A stretch of 64,000 nucleotides of DNA, taken from positions 338,063 through 402,062 of the forward strand of contig PLXY01000008.1 of NCBI GenBank assembly GCA_003153295.1, read 5' to 3'. Below are positions 25,211 to 33,148 of the stretch, in pieces (the first letter of the stretch is position 1; every line of letters begins with the position of its first letter). A program made the translations under genes and the position numbers. Under the pieces are notes generated by a model. It saw only the letters and a program-made list of their open reading frames with translations. It had not been told where the DNA came from and searched no databases. Source of the DNA: Parachlamydiales bacterium. Lineage in GTDB: Bacteria; Chlamydiota; Chlamydiia; Chlamydiales; Rhabdochlamydiaceae.

Positions 25211-25855
25211 GTGAAAAAACATTTCCTCACCGGCCTCATCCTTTTGCTACCGATTGTTATTACAATGGCAGTCATCGGATGGCTTATTAATTTTTTAACC
25301 GGCCCTTTTGTCGCAGGAGTGACTTCTTCTTTAAGAGAACTTGACTTTGCTAATAAAGGTTTTTTGTTTCTCTCTCATGAGCAAGTTGTCCTTTATCTCA
25401 GCAAGGTTTTGATTTTAGTCTGCCTCTTTTTCTTCATCATTGGATTAGGGATCTTGACCCGCTGGGTCGTGGTCCGCGGTCTTTTTAATATCGGCGATAG
25501 AGTCTTGCAGAAGATCCCCTTGGTCAGCACGGTATATAAAACGACTCAAGAGATCATTAGAACACTGTTCACACAAGATAAAACTGCTTTTAAACAGGTG
25601 GTGCTCGTTCCTTTCCCTCGTAAAGGCATGTATGCGCTAGGTTTGATTTCCGGAACTGCTCCGACTCTTTGTAATACATCGTTTGGCTCTGATCTTATCT
25701 CGGTTTTGCTTCCGACGACTCCCAACCCTACCAGCAGCTTTCTCATCATGTTTAAAAAAGAAGACTTGATCTATCTCGATATGAAACCTGAAGAAGCGAT
25801 CAAATACATCGTTTCCTGCGGTGCGATCGTCCCCCAAGAGAGAGGGTTGGTATGA
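25211..25855 (+). CDS. DUF502 membrane protein, paralogue 1
   Basis: 214 residues, GTG start (GTGAAAAAACATTTC). Opening KKHFLTGLILLLPIVITMAVI, a second membrane segment near 65-95 (VLILVCLFFFIIGLGILT), then the DUF502 pattern IPLVSTVYKTTQEIIRTL and VLVPFPRKGMYALGLISG, ending in a domain with LLPTTPNPTSSFLIMF. DUF502 proteins are two-helix inner-membrane proteins of unknown role. Overlaps the next, related gene by four bases. Confidence 0.85.
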   Translation: MKKHFLTGLILLLPIVITMAVIGWLINFLTGPFVAGVTSSLRELDFANKGFLFLSHEQVVLYLSKVLILVCLFFFIIGLGILTRWVVVRGLFNIGDRVLQKIPLVSTVYKTTQEIIRTLFTQDKTAFKQVVLVPFPRKGMYALGLISGTAPTLCNTSFGSDLISVLLPTTPNPTSSFLIMFKKEDLIYLDMKPEEAIKYIVSCGAIVPQERGLV

Positions 25856-26487
25856 AGAAATCGTTTATGACAGGACTCATCATTCTGCTTCCTTTTGCCT
25901 TAACGCTCTGGGTTGTTAATTACCTCCTTGACCTTTTTACCAATCCTCTCTTCAACATTCTTGAAAATACCCTGCTATGGTTTGAGCAAAAACAAGGGCT
26001 AAGCCTGCTCCATCATCAAACCCTCGTCCACTTTTTAAGCCGTATTTCTGCGCTTATCCTCACCTTCTTTTTCATAGTGGCATTGGGTTATCTGGCCCGA
26101 AAGTTTTTCTTTGATGGCTTAATTAAATTCACGAATAAAATCATTGCACGGATCCCCATTGTCGGGACTGTTTATCGCCTCACTAAAGATATTACAAAGG
26201 CCATGTTGTCTACCGAACAAAAGACTTTTAAAGAGACGGTTCTGGTCCCTTTCCCTTCACCTGACACTTATTCCATAGGGTTCATCACGGGCGATATCCC
26301 AGCCGAACTCAGAAAATTCATCCCAGAAACCGATGTGACGGTCTTTGTCCCCACAGCTCCTCATCCCATTTCAGGCTACATCTTGTTTTGCGCCAAGCAA
26401 TCGACCCATTCCGTAGATATTTCGGTTGAAGACACCTTTAAATTCCTCCTTTCCTGTGGAGTCGTTCAACCCTCTATAAAGCCATGA
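25852..26487 (+). CDS. DUF502 membrane protein, paralogue 2
   Basis: 211 residues, tandem paralogue of the previous gene: KKSFMTGLIILLPFALTLWVV, IPIVGTVYRLTKDITKAM, VLVPFPSPDTYSIGFITG and FVPTAPHPISGYILF align along the whole length. ATG overlaps the upstream stop (ATGA) and its own stop overlaps the next start, so all three are co-translated. Unknown role in the inner membrane. Confidence 0.85.
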   Translation: MKKSFMTGLIILLPFALTLWVVNYLLDLFTNPLFNILENTLLWFEQKQGLSLLHHQTLVHFLSRISALILTFFFIVALGYLARKFFFDGLIKFTNKIIARIPIVGTVYRLTKDITKAMLSTEQKTFKETVLVPFPSPDTYSIGFITGDIPAELRKFIPETDVTVFVPTAPHPISGYILFCAKQSTHSVDISVEDTFKFLLSCGVVQPSIKP

Positions 26488-26855
26488 ATATTGTTTTTTT
26501 TCCTGTCAAAGATACTTCTGCTAAACTGACCAAGCTTTGTCGCGTGGCCGAACACCATCTCGTCCAAAAAGAACCCCTCCTTTTCCTAGTCCCCGATAAG
26601 ACATCTTTTGACTTCCTCGATAAACTTCTCTGGAGCGGGGTGAACTTCCTTCCCCATCCTACGAATCTCCTGACAATCTCAATGGAACTCCTCCCCTTTT
26701 CTTCGATTTTCAATCTTCGTCCCTCTGCCCTTCTCGAGGGCGGTAAAACTATCTATGAGTTCGAAGACCATACCTCTGCAGAAAAATTTCAGTTATCAAA
26801 GCAGCGGTATCAGACTTATCGCGATCAAAATTTTCCTATCATTGTCGAGATCTAA
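26484..26855 (+). CDS. holC: DNA polymerase III chi subunit-like protein
   Basis: 123 residues. The N-terminal half follows the HolC pattern: VFFPVKDTSAKLTKLCRVAEHHL (first strand and helix), a VQKEPLLFLVPDKTSFDFLDKLLW stretch like the chi 'L-C/V-x-D-x-x-x-x-x-x-LD-x-x-LW' block, then FLPH. HolC links the clamp loader to single-strand binding protein. The C-terminal third (about 75-123) is less like E. coli chi. Coupled by ATGA to the second DUF502 gene. The call rests on pattern, not on alignment, so confidence is moderate. Confidence 0.55.
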   Translation: MNIVFFPVKDTSAKLTKLCRVAEHHLVQKEPLLFLVPDKTSFDFLDKLLWSGVNFLPHPTNLLTISMELLPFSSIFNLRPSALLEGGKTIYEFEDHTSAEKFQLSKQRYQTYRDQNFPIIVEI

Positions 26856-26903
26856 AGCTTCCTTTAAACTCTTTCCAACAATTTAATTTGGGGAAGTGTT
26901 TAT

Positions 26904-27845
26904 ATGCCTCTTTCAGCCATCCGCGATTACCTGCTTCCAAAAAACCCTGTCACAGGCAACCGTGAAATTCATCTGATCCCGAGCTTTGTAGAAAAGTTCG
27001 TCGGAGCTAACTCCTACGCCCCTCTCATTGAGAAATCCGGCGGAGAGATCCCTTCAAACCACAAAAATCCCAAATACCGTGACTATGTCCGGCTTGTTCA
27101 AGAAATTGGCCTGACATTAGCTTGTCAGGCTAAGCGTAAAAATGTTGAGTTTGAGTTCAAAGTCATTGACAGCCCAAAAGACAACGCTTGGTGTCTTCCT
27201 GGAGGTAAAATCGGCATCAATGTGGGATTGATTGAAAAAATGGATGCGGAAAAAGAGCTGTTTGATCTCTCTCAATTTTCCATACAAGAGAAGATTGCGG
27301 CTGTTTTGAGCCATGAAATCATTCACGCAGATGCCCGCCATACAGGCAGATCCCTAGAATTCCGTCTTTTCCTGATTGGGATCATCAAAACAGCGCAACT
27401 TTGTACCGTCCATTTTTTTGTGAATCGCTCATATAACCCGAAAATTGAGAAGGCTAATAAAGAGAAAGATCACTCTCTAGCGACTCGACTCACTCAGGAG
27501 CGAGACTCAAAAGCTAAAACCATAGGTTTTCTATTTGAACTAGCCTCCTCCTGGCTTATCAACGGCCTCTCTCTATGCAATTCCCGTTCGAATGAACTAG
27601 AAAGCGATAAGTTTGGGATGAGGCTCATCAAAGACGTTTCTAATACATACTCACGAAGTTTTACGGGTAACTCTCCACAAGCAGCAATCTGGCTGCAACA
27701 TTATTTTAAAAAAAATCATTCACACAGTCATTCGAATAATTTTTTAAAGGGTTTAATGAATTTATTTTCCACTCATCCTACATCAGATGAGCGGCTCAAG
27801 GCTAATATCCAAACCTGGGCTGATCTGCAGAGTGGAAAACTGTAA
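26904..27845 (+). CDS. M48 family zinc metalloprotease
   Basis: 313 residues. Zinc motif HEIIHADARH (about 138-147; HExxHxxxxH) and the third ligand Glu in NELESDKFGMRLI (about 230). Preceding DNAWCLPGGKIGINVGL is the usual strand before the M48 active site, and SNNFLKGLMNLFSTHPTSDERLKAN is the usual end. No signal peptide; a hydrophobic stretch at about 155-172 and another near 210 could be membrane-associated. Resembles the HtpX/BepA/Oma1 catalytic domain. Likely protein quality control, exact role unclear. Confidence 0.85.
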   Translation: MPLSAIRDYLLPKNPVTGNREIHLIPSFVEKFVGANSYAPLIEKSGGEIPSNHKNPKYRDYVRLVQEIGLTLACQAKRKNVEFEFKVIDSPKDNAWCLPGGKIGINVGLIEKMDAEKELFDLSQFSIQEKIAAVLSHEIIHADARHTGRSLEFRLFLIGIIKTAQLCTVHFFVNRSYNPKIEKANKEKDHSLATRLTQERDSKAKTIGFLFELASSWLINGLSLCNSRSNELESDKFGMRLIKDVSNTYSRSFTGNSPQAAIWLQHYFKKNHSHSHSNNFLKGLMNLFSTHPTSDERLKANIQTWADLQSGKL

Positions 27846-27936
27846 CAATATATTTTACCTCTCAGGTATAAGGTAAATTTTCTTGAAACTTTGCACAGAT
27901 TTTGTTAAAGTTTGTAACTTTTAACGGAGAATATTC

Positions 27937-28116
27937 ATGGTACGCCAAAGTAAGCAAGGCGAGCGTCGCGCAAAATGCCCCCACCGCCCCCGTCCTCCTG
28001 CTCTTAAAACAGGACCCAAAAAAGATAAATTGGACAAAGGTTTCAAACATCACGTCAATGTTGTAGAAGACGTACAATTAGCTCAAAAAATCTTTATCCC
28101 CAAGAAAATAGGTTAA
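27937..28116 (+). CDS. Small basic protein, unknown
   Basis: 59 residues, very basic (MVRQSKQGERRAKCPHRPR start, GPKKDKLDKGFKHH middle). GGAGA lies seven bases before the ATG. Immediately followed (four bases) by another small basic protein and then ybeY, an arrangement I recall from Chlamydia genomes. Probably an RNA- or ribosome-associated protein; function unproven. Confidence 0.65.
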   Translation: MVRQSKQGERRAKCPHRPRPPALKTGPKKDKLDKGFKHHVNVVEDVQLAQKIFIPKKIG

Positions 28117-28120
28117 AGTC

Positions 28121-28282
28121 ATGACAAGACATCGCAGCTATGGAAGAGCGAGCAAATCTGCTAAAAAGCGGAACGTTCTCAAAAGATATGAACGTATCGA
28201 CGTTTTACGTAAAGTTGGAAGATGGAAAGACGGCGAAAACACTAAAGTTACAGGGCTTCCAAAAACCCCTGCTGTCGCATAA
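28121..28282 (+). CDS. Small basic protein, Chlamydiae/Verrucomicrobia type
   Basis: 53 residues, MTRHRSYGRASKSAKKRNVL... with the helix LKRYERIDVLRKVGRWKDG. It fits the small basic protein family restricted to Chlamydiae and Verrucomicrobia (TIGR04137 as I remember it). Such proteins look like ribosomal accessories, not proven. It directly precedes ybeY, whose product matures ribosomal RNA. Its TAA stop overlaps a possible ATA start of ybeY. Confidence 0.75.
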   Translation: MTRHRSYGRASKSAKKRNVLKRYERIDVLRKVGRWKDGENTKVTGLPKTPAVA

Positions 28283-28305
28283 AAATATACAACCGCCAAT
28301 CTAAC

Positions 28306-28692
28306 TTGCCGATCGATATTTCTTCTGTGAGGAAACTCGTTATGTTTTTCCTCCAGGAGAAAAAAATCGCCCATCAAGAAGTGGCCATCTATTTCGTCGG
28401 CGTCCGGAAGATCACTCAGCTTCATGCCGACCATTTCCAAGATCCGACCCCCACTGACTGTATTACTTTCCCCCTGAATGAAGACATGTTGGGTGAGATT
28501 TTTGTCTGCCCGAAGGCTGCTCTCGACTATAATCCTAAACATCCTTATGAAGAAACTACCCTTTACATCATACATGGCCTCTTGCATCTTTTAGGCTATG
28601 ACGATATCGATATTAAAGAGAGGGCCCGCATGCGCCGGGAAGAAAAACGGCTCATGGCCCTTGCGAAGAAACACCGCTGCATCATCAGCTAA
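28306..28692 (+). CDS. ybeY: YbeY endoribonuclease (rRNA maturation factor)
   Basis: Metal-dependent RNase for 16S rRNA maturation and ribosome quality control. Shown from TTG 28306 (LPIDISSVRKLV), 128 residues. Key motif IIHGLLHLLGYDD at about 90-102: HGxLHLxGYDH with the last His replaced by Asp. VGVRKITQLHADHFQDPTPTDCITFPL is the expected N-terminal core. In-frame residues IKIYNRQSN precede the TTG and look like a genuine YbeY N-terminus, so the true start may be a non-standard ATA at 28279. The next gene (CBS protein) follows nine bases on. Confidence 0.88.
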   Translation: MPIDISSVRKLVMFFLQEKKIAHQEVAIYFVGVRKITQLHADHFQDPTPTDCITFPLNEDMLGEIFVCPKAALDYNPKHPYEETTLYIIHGLLHLLGYDDIDIKERARMRREEKRLMALAKKHRCIIS

Positions 28693-28701
28693 GGATTAGA
28701 A

Positions 28702-30009
28702 GTGAATCTCCTATTAGCCCTCATTTTCTTGTTTAGCGGAGCCATTGTTGCAGGAATGACCACCGTCCTTCTCCAATTAGGTAGGGTCCGCTCCAAAGAA
28801 GAATTTAAAAAAATCCCCTCTCTCTTTTTTTTCCAGCACTTTTTAAGACCTCTTTTTGGCCGCCGGAAATGGGAAGGGCTGTTCTTTACCCTCAGCTTTA
28901 GCAAACACGTTCTGCACCTCTGTTATGGCGTCGTCACGATTTTCATTTTGCTGACCCAGCCTCCTTTTAATCATGCCCTCAAACTTTTAGAGACCCACGG
29001 TTATACCTTCGACAGTTTATGGGTCTTGGCCATGGGAGCAATTATCATTGTCATTTCACTCATCACTGATATGCTCATGAAGTTCTTAGCGACAGCAGCT
29101 CCGGTTTTTTCTCTCAAGCTCTTCGCTCCCATCTCTTCCGTCTTTTTAACACTCTTTTCCCCCATGACAGCGCTTTTCATGAAAATGCTCCAAGCTTTCT
29201 TTCCTGAAAGCCAAAAAGAGATGACTTCCCTACCTTCCATTCGGGATAAAATCCTTGAAGTCCTCTACGAATCAGAACTTTCCACTCATCTCGATCCACA
29301 AGAAAGAAAACTCATTCTCTCCGTGGCCAACTTCAAAGAGAGAAATGTCCGCGAAGTGATGGTCCCCCGCATCGACGTGACCTGCCTTTCAGAAGAGACG
29401 ACCATCCAAGAAGCCGCAGAGGTCTTTTTAAAAGAGAGGTACAGCCGTCTTCCCGTCTTTCAACAGAACATCGACCATATCAGCGGCGTCCTCCTTTATA
29501 AAGACGTTCTTTCGGCCTATGCAAACTCCGAAAGACAAGATCCTATTGTTTCTCTTGTCAAACCCGTCCTCTATACACCTGAGACCAAAAAGATCTCCCA
29601 GCTTTTACAAGAGTTCCGGCACAAACAGATCCATTTGGCCATTGTTGTGGATGAATACGGCGGCACCGAAGGAATCATCACCATTGAGGATATTTTAGAA
29701 GAGCTCGTCGGAGAAATCGCCGACGAAGATGACACCGACCAAGAGGTCCTTTATTCCGTCCTTCCTTCCGGAGGCTGGATTGTCGATGCCCGGATGGGAA
29801 TCCTTGACATCGAAAAGGAACTTGCGATTCAAATTCCCCCTAGCGCTGAATACGACACCCTCGGCGGCTATATTTACCACCGTGCAGGGGCCATCCCAGC
29901 GAAAGGCTGGCGTTTGCACCATGACGATTTTGATTTGGAGATTTTAAGTTCTGACGAACGGTCTATAGAAAAGGTGCGGATCATGCCGCACCTCAATCAT
30001 GATCTTTAA
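28702..30009 (+). CDS. CNNM/CBS-domain transporter-associated protein (CorC/HlyC-like)
   Basis: 435 residues with GTG start. N-terminal half has four hydrophobic segments (1-25, 70-95, 105-130, 140-165) as in CNNM/DUF21 proteins. Then VMVPRIDVTCLSEETTIQEA begins a CBS pair (about 210-330; VVDEYGGTEGIITIEDILEELVGEI), ending with a CorC_HlyC domain (about 345-430; GWIVDARMGILDIEKEL, HRAGAIPAKGWRL). The family handles divalent cations, often Mg2+/Co2+ export. The membrane half is divergent from the usual DUF21. Follows ybeY directly, an arrangement also seen in Chlamydia as I remember it. Confidence 0.88.
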   Translation: MNLLLALIFLFSGAIVAGMTTVLLQLGRVRSKEEFKKIPSLFFFQHFLRPLFGRRKWEGLFFTLSFSKHVLHLCYGVVTIFILLTQPPFNHALKLLETHGYTFDSLWVLAMGAIIIVISLITDMLMKFLATAAPVFSLKLFAPISSVFLTLFSPMTALFMKMLQAFFPESQKEMTSLPSIRDKILEVLYESELSTHLDPQERKLILSVANFKERNVREVMVPRIDVTCLSEETTIQEAAEVFLKERYSRLPVFQQNIDHISGVLLYKDVLSAYANSERQDPIVSLVKPVLYTPETKKISQLLQEFRHKQIHLAIVVDEYGGTEGIITIEDILEELVGEIADEDDTDQEVLYSVLPSGGWIVDARMGILDIEKELAIQIPPSAEYDTLGGYIYHRAGAIPAKGWRLHHDDFDLEILSSDERSIEKVRIMPHLNHDL

Positions 30010-30914
30010 ACTATCGGTTTAAGCTCTCGACGGATCGTATAAGCGACATTTCCGTCTTGATCGGGAGCAGAGACAGAGACCGTCCGGGAAGCCTTAAATC
30101 TAGCGACGGGTGTACATTCAGCTTGCGGTCTTACAAGATCTTCACCTGCATATATCCCTACGATATCTTCTTTTACCGAGTAACCCATCTTCAAAGTAGT
30201 GAGTCTTCCCGGCTTCTCAGGCGTCGGGTTGATAAAAACGTTCTGATTTACAACTTTCCAATTCATATCGTCGGGGTATGCAATATTTTTATCGCCTAAA
30301 ACTTTCAAAAAAGCACATGTTTGTCTTGCACTCTTTTGAAGCTCTACTCCGTGAATTCCTTTGAGAGATTCTACAAAATCGTGCGATCCAACAGATTGCT
30401 CGGCAAAATGTTCGAATAATGACTCAGTATAAAATTTGTCTTCCTTCTTTTCAACTCCCGCAACCTCATAAGGATAAACGATGTTTCGGTTGAAAGAAGA
30501 AAATGCTCTCAACGTTTCATCTTGAGTTCTCCGAGTAAATCCTAGGAGTTCTTCCGGCTTTAAGACGCCTTCTTCAATATATGTTCCTTCGATTAATTTC
30601 CCTAATTCAACAGCCCGATTAGACACCACATCGATTTTGCGATTACCGCCACAACAAACGGCTGCAAAGGCTCTAACAACCGCTCTCCACAACGTCTTTA
30701 ACAAAGAGAGATTCTCATTTTCAGGATTTAAGATTTTTTGAGCGACTATCGGTGTTTTTTCATCTCTAGAGGCAGAAGCCATCACGGAAAGCTCTTGGGG
30801 CTCGTCTAAGGGTGTGAAGGGCTTTACTTTTAAAGTTTTTTGAGACTGTTGATCCCTTGAATTTCTAAAAATACACGAATTAGGATTCACAGTTGATAAA
30901 GCTATTAATGACAT
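30006..30914 (-). CDS. Unknown protein, effector candidate
   Basis: 302 residues, no signal peptide, one weakly hydrophobic stretch near 90-97 (AFAAVCCGG). The N-terminal 75 residues are Ser/Pro/Gln-rich and disordered, the rest mixed alpha/beta. The region with GVLKPEELLGFTRRTQDETLRAF has some likeness to a RhoGAP beginning but I cannot support that. AGGTGA six bases before the ATG. The neighbour at 30991-31446 has the same leader (AATAGGTGA) and a terminator lies between them, so they are separately terminated. Confidence 0.5.
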   Translation of the reverse strand: MSLIALSTVNPNSCIFRNSRDQQSQKTLKVKPFTPLDEPQELSVMASASRDEKTPIVAQKILNPENENLSLLKTLWRAVVRAFAAVCCGGNRKIDVVSNRAVELGKLIEGTYIEEGVLKPEELLGFTRRTQDETLRAFSSFNRNIVYPYEVAGVEKKEDKFYTESLFEHFAEQSVGSHDFVESLKGIHGVELQKSARQTCAFLKVLGDKNIAYPDDMNWKVVNQNVFINPTPEKPGRLTTLKMGYSVKEDIVGIYAGEDLVRPQAECTPVARFKASRTVSVSAPDQDGNVAYTIRRELKPIV

Positions 30915-30954
30915 AAAATCACCTATTATTTAAATATATTATAAAAAATTAGTA

Positions 30955-30981
30955 TAATCGAGCCGAAGCTAGGCTCGATTG
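30955..30981 (-). terminator. Intrinsic terminator after the 30991-31446 gene
   Basis: Minus strand: AATCGAGCC/GGCTCGATT, nine-base perfect stem with a seven-base loop, then an A/T stretch with six T residues. It ends the 151-residue gene and lies just ahead of the leader of the 30006-30914 gene. Confidence 0.75.
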
Positions 30982-30990
30982 TGATACAGC

Positions 30991-31446
30991 TTACAACTCA
31001 ATATCAGTAAACTCTAAGTTTGACTTAATGGCAGTAAAACCTGGGTTTGACTTAGTAAACTCTGTGTTTGTACCTTCAAAGCTCTCTTGGGTTGAAAAGG
31101 TGCGTTCTGCAAAGCTTTTGATTTTGCTCATTGTCGATTGGACATTTTGTTTGAATTCTTGAAGTATGGTTTTCAATAGACTGGAAATCCCTGAGATCAA
31201 GGACTCGAGAAACGAAGGCGTCCTGATTTCTTTCGGAGCCTCTTGTTCTACGACTTCTTGCTCTACGACTGGTGGTTCTTGACCTACAAATAAACTAATT
31301 TTTTCTTCATCCAGTTCTCGGATATGGAAGGAAGAATCAGCCCTTTGGGAGATTTGCTCTTTAGCTATCATGCTGAACCGTCGATCCAGAGTAATGGGCT
31401 TAGGAGCTGTTCTTGTACTCATTAATATGCCTGTTAATGTAACCAT
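30991..31446 (-). CDS. Unknown 151-residue protein, effector candidate
   Basis: ATG 31446 has AGGTGA at good spacing. No signal peptide; a disordered N-terminus (RTAPKPITLDRRFSM), an acidic stretch with PPVVEQEVVEQEAPKE, then an amphipathic helix (FLESLISGISSLLKTILQEFKQNVQSTMSK) and two C-terminal near-repeats (ESFEGTNTEFTKSNPGFTAI, KSNLEFTDIEL). No family known. Low-complexity plus amphipathic helix is common in secreted effectors, but nothing proves it. Confidence 0.5.
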   Translation of the reverse strand: MVTLTGILMSTRTAPKPITLDRRFSMIAKEQISQRADSSFHIRELDEEKISLFVGQEPPVVEQEVVEQEAPKEIRTPSFLESLISGISSLLKTILQEFKQNVQSTMSKIKSFAERTFSTQESFEGTNTEFTKSNPGFTAIKSNLEFTDIEL

Positions 31447-31554
31447 ATTTTCACCTATTATGTTATTAAAAACTTTAATAGTATTATACTAAAAATTATA
31501 GTTATCATCAATAAATATTTTATTATTGATAATAATTATTTAGATTAAAATAAT

Positions 31555-32370
31555 TTATTTACACTTGCCAAGCATATAGAGACACCGGGCAATCATATCG
31601 AGCATCACTGCAGGTTTTTGCACAGAGGGGTCGCCGGCAGGCCCGATAGTTTCAGACTTAAAGCCTTTAGGCAGAGTCTCTTCCGCTATTAATTGCTGAT
31701 AAAACCCATAGGGTGAAGTAGAGATCATAAAACAGCGGCCTGCCTTCGGAGAACTGGCTAACCAAGTCTTGATCGTATCAGCCCTCGTAGGTGTTCGAGG
31801 ATTGCCCTGGGATGTGGTCATCAGGGGGCTTTGAAAATGCTTCCAGTAGACTTTTTTACTTAGAGGCTGATCTTTCCAAAGGAATAACATAGCGTCCCCT
31901 TCCGTTTTACACCCTTCAGGGATAGTCTCAACTTCCGGGTCCAAGGTTCGAGGCCCGGACAATAGAACAACTTGTTTAAATCGAACACCTTGATCTGCAA
32001 GTTTCGCAAGATAGGCCATTTGGCTTTTCATCGGAGAGACTGTAGCTCCCAAAAGGAAAGCATAATCGTAATATTTGCATAGAGGTTTGCTTTCAGAAAA
32101 AAAACCTTTTTTGATGCAAAAGGCCATCACAGCTTTTTTCTGATCCTCGGTTAAGCTATTTTGAAATTCCCATCGTTGTTTACCCGCAGGCCTAAGCCAA
32201 CTTTTTTGCGTAGCGGTGATGATAGAGGGAAGAGTTCCGTCATGCTTTACCTCCATTACTTTGAGAAGAGTTAGCAAGTCCTCATTAACAAACGAAGGAA
32301 CCGTTGCACTATAAATAGGTCCGATAAAGAAAATGAAAAATAGAGCTTTTTTAAGACTGGTCCATTTCAT
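31555..32370 (-). CDS. YdcF-like (DUF218-like) secreted protein, paralogue 1
   Basis: 271 residues from ATG 32370, where the sequence KKALFFIFFIGPIYSA makes a convincing signal peptide; ATG 32385 only adds MRGAC. Core features are YDYAFLLGATVSPMKSQMAYLAKL, FKQVVLLSGPRTLDP, CKTEGDAMLFLWKD and a C-terminal CFMISTSPYGFYQQLI. The pattern 'A-I/F-L-LGA...R...VLLSG...EG-A' resembles the DUF218/YdcF SanA-like fold. It overlaps the related gene upstream by 20 bases. Its partner lacks a signal peptide, so the two paralogues may work in different compartments. Confidence 0.65.
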   Translation of the reverse strand: MKWTSLKKALFFIFFIGPIYSATVPSFVNEDLLTLLKVMEVKHDGTLPSIITATQKSWLRPAGKQRWEFQNSLTEDQKKAVMAFCIKKGFFSESKPLCKYYDYAFLLGATVSPMKSQMAYLAKLADQGVRFKQVVLLSGPRTLDPEVETIPEGCKTEGDAMLFLWKDQPLSKKVYWKHFQSPLMTTSQGNPRTPTRADTIKTWLASSPKAGRCFMISTSPYGFYQQLIAEETLPKGFKSETIGPAGDPSVQKPAVMLDMIARCLYMLGKCK

Positions 32371-33079
32371 ACAGGCACCTCGCAATGGTATCTAACAAAA
32401 CGGTTGCATTTTCATCAGAAGGTTTTACCGCAGGTCCGATGGTCTCATAGGTAAATTTAGGGGGTAAAATGTTCTCAATGATGAGCTGCTGATAATGACA
32501 ATAGGGTTGATTGGAAACAACAAAGCAGGAACCGGCCTTCGGTTTCTTAGATAGCCAGTATCGAAAAGTATCGGCTGTCGTGGGGCGGACCTTACCTTTC
32601 GTCGTTTGAATCAGTGGATGTTGAAAATGTTTCCAAGGAACTTGCTTACTCAGAGGCTGGGCCTTCCAAAGAAACTCCAGAGCATCGCCTTCCGTTTTAC
32701 AGTGTTGAGCCATACCATCCGTTTCAGGGTCCAAAGGACGGGCCCCAGAGAGTAAGATAACCCGTTTAAACCGGACACCCGCACTGGCTATTTTAACAAG
32801 ATAGTCCATCCGTTTTTCCATACGAGGAACCCATGCCCCTAAAACAATAGCATAATCATAGCGCTGATGGGCCGGCTTGATTTCTCTAAAAAAACCTGCT
32901 TTTGTACCATAGTCAAGAACTGCCTTTCTCTGTTTGGGCGTCAATGTATCTTGGATTTGCCATCTTTCTTTGCCTGGTGATGTGATCCATTTTTTTTGTG
33001 TGTTCTTTACAATAGATGGGAGAGTGCCGTCGTGGGACACCTGCATAGCTGTAAGAAGTTTCTGTAAATGTTTAAGCAT
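32351..33079 (-). CDS. YdcF-like (DUF218-like) protein, paralogue 2
   Basis: 242 residues, tandem paralogue of the previous one with matching blocks (DYAIVLGAWVPRMEKRMDYL, FKRVILLSGARPLDPETDG, CKTEGDALEFLWKAQPLSK, AGSCFVVSNQPYCHYQQL). No signal peptide; it starts MLKHLQKLLTAMQVSHDGTLP. Both paralogues have the LLT..V.HDGTLPSI-T-KW opening. Cytoplasmic by prediction. Substrate unknown; YdcF proteins bind S-adenosylmethionine, other members act at the envelope. Confidence 0.65.
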   Translation of the reverse strand: MLKHLQKLLTAMQVSHDGTLPSIVKNTQKKWITSPGKERWQIQDTLTPKQRKAVLDYGTKAGFFREIKPAHQRYDYAIVLGAWVPRMEKRMDYLVKIASAGVRFKRVILLSGARPLDPETDGMAQHCKTEGDALEFLWKAQPLSKQVPWKHFQHPLIQTTKGKVRPTTADTFRYWLSKKPKAGSCFVVSNQPYCHYQQLIIENILPPKFTYETIGPAVKPSDENATVLLDTIARCLYEMDQS

Positions 33080-33148
33080 AAAAACCTTTTTCTACCCTCT
33101 ATGCGAAAAATCACAAATCAACTATAGGATCAATTAAGGCCATTTTCA

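Noticed and set aside
30006..30914. RhoGAP-like domain
   Set aside because: Only a short stretch resembles the arginine-finger region; the rest does not follow, so I do not call it.
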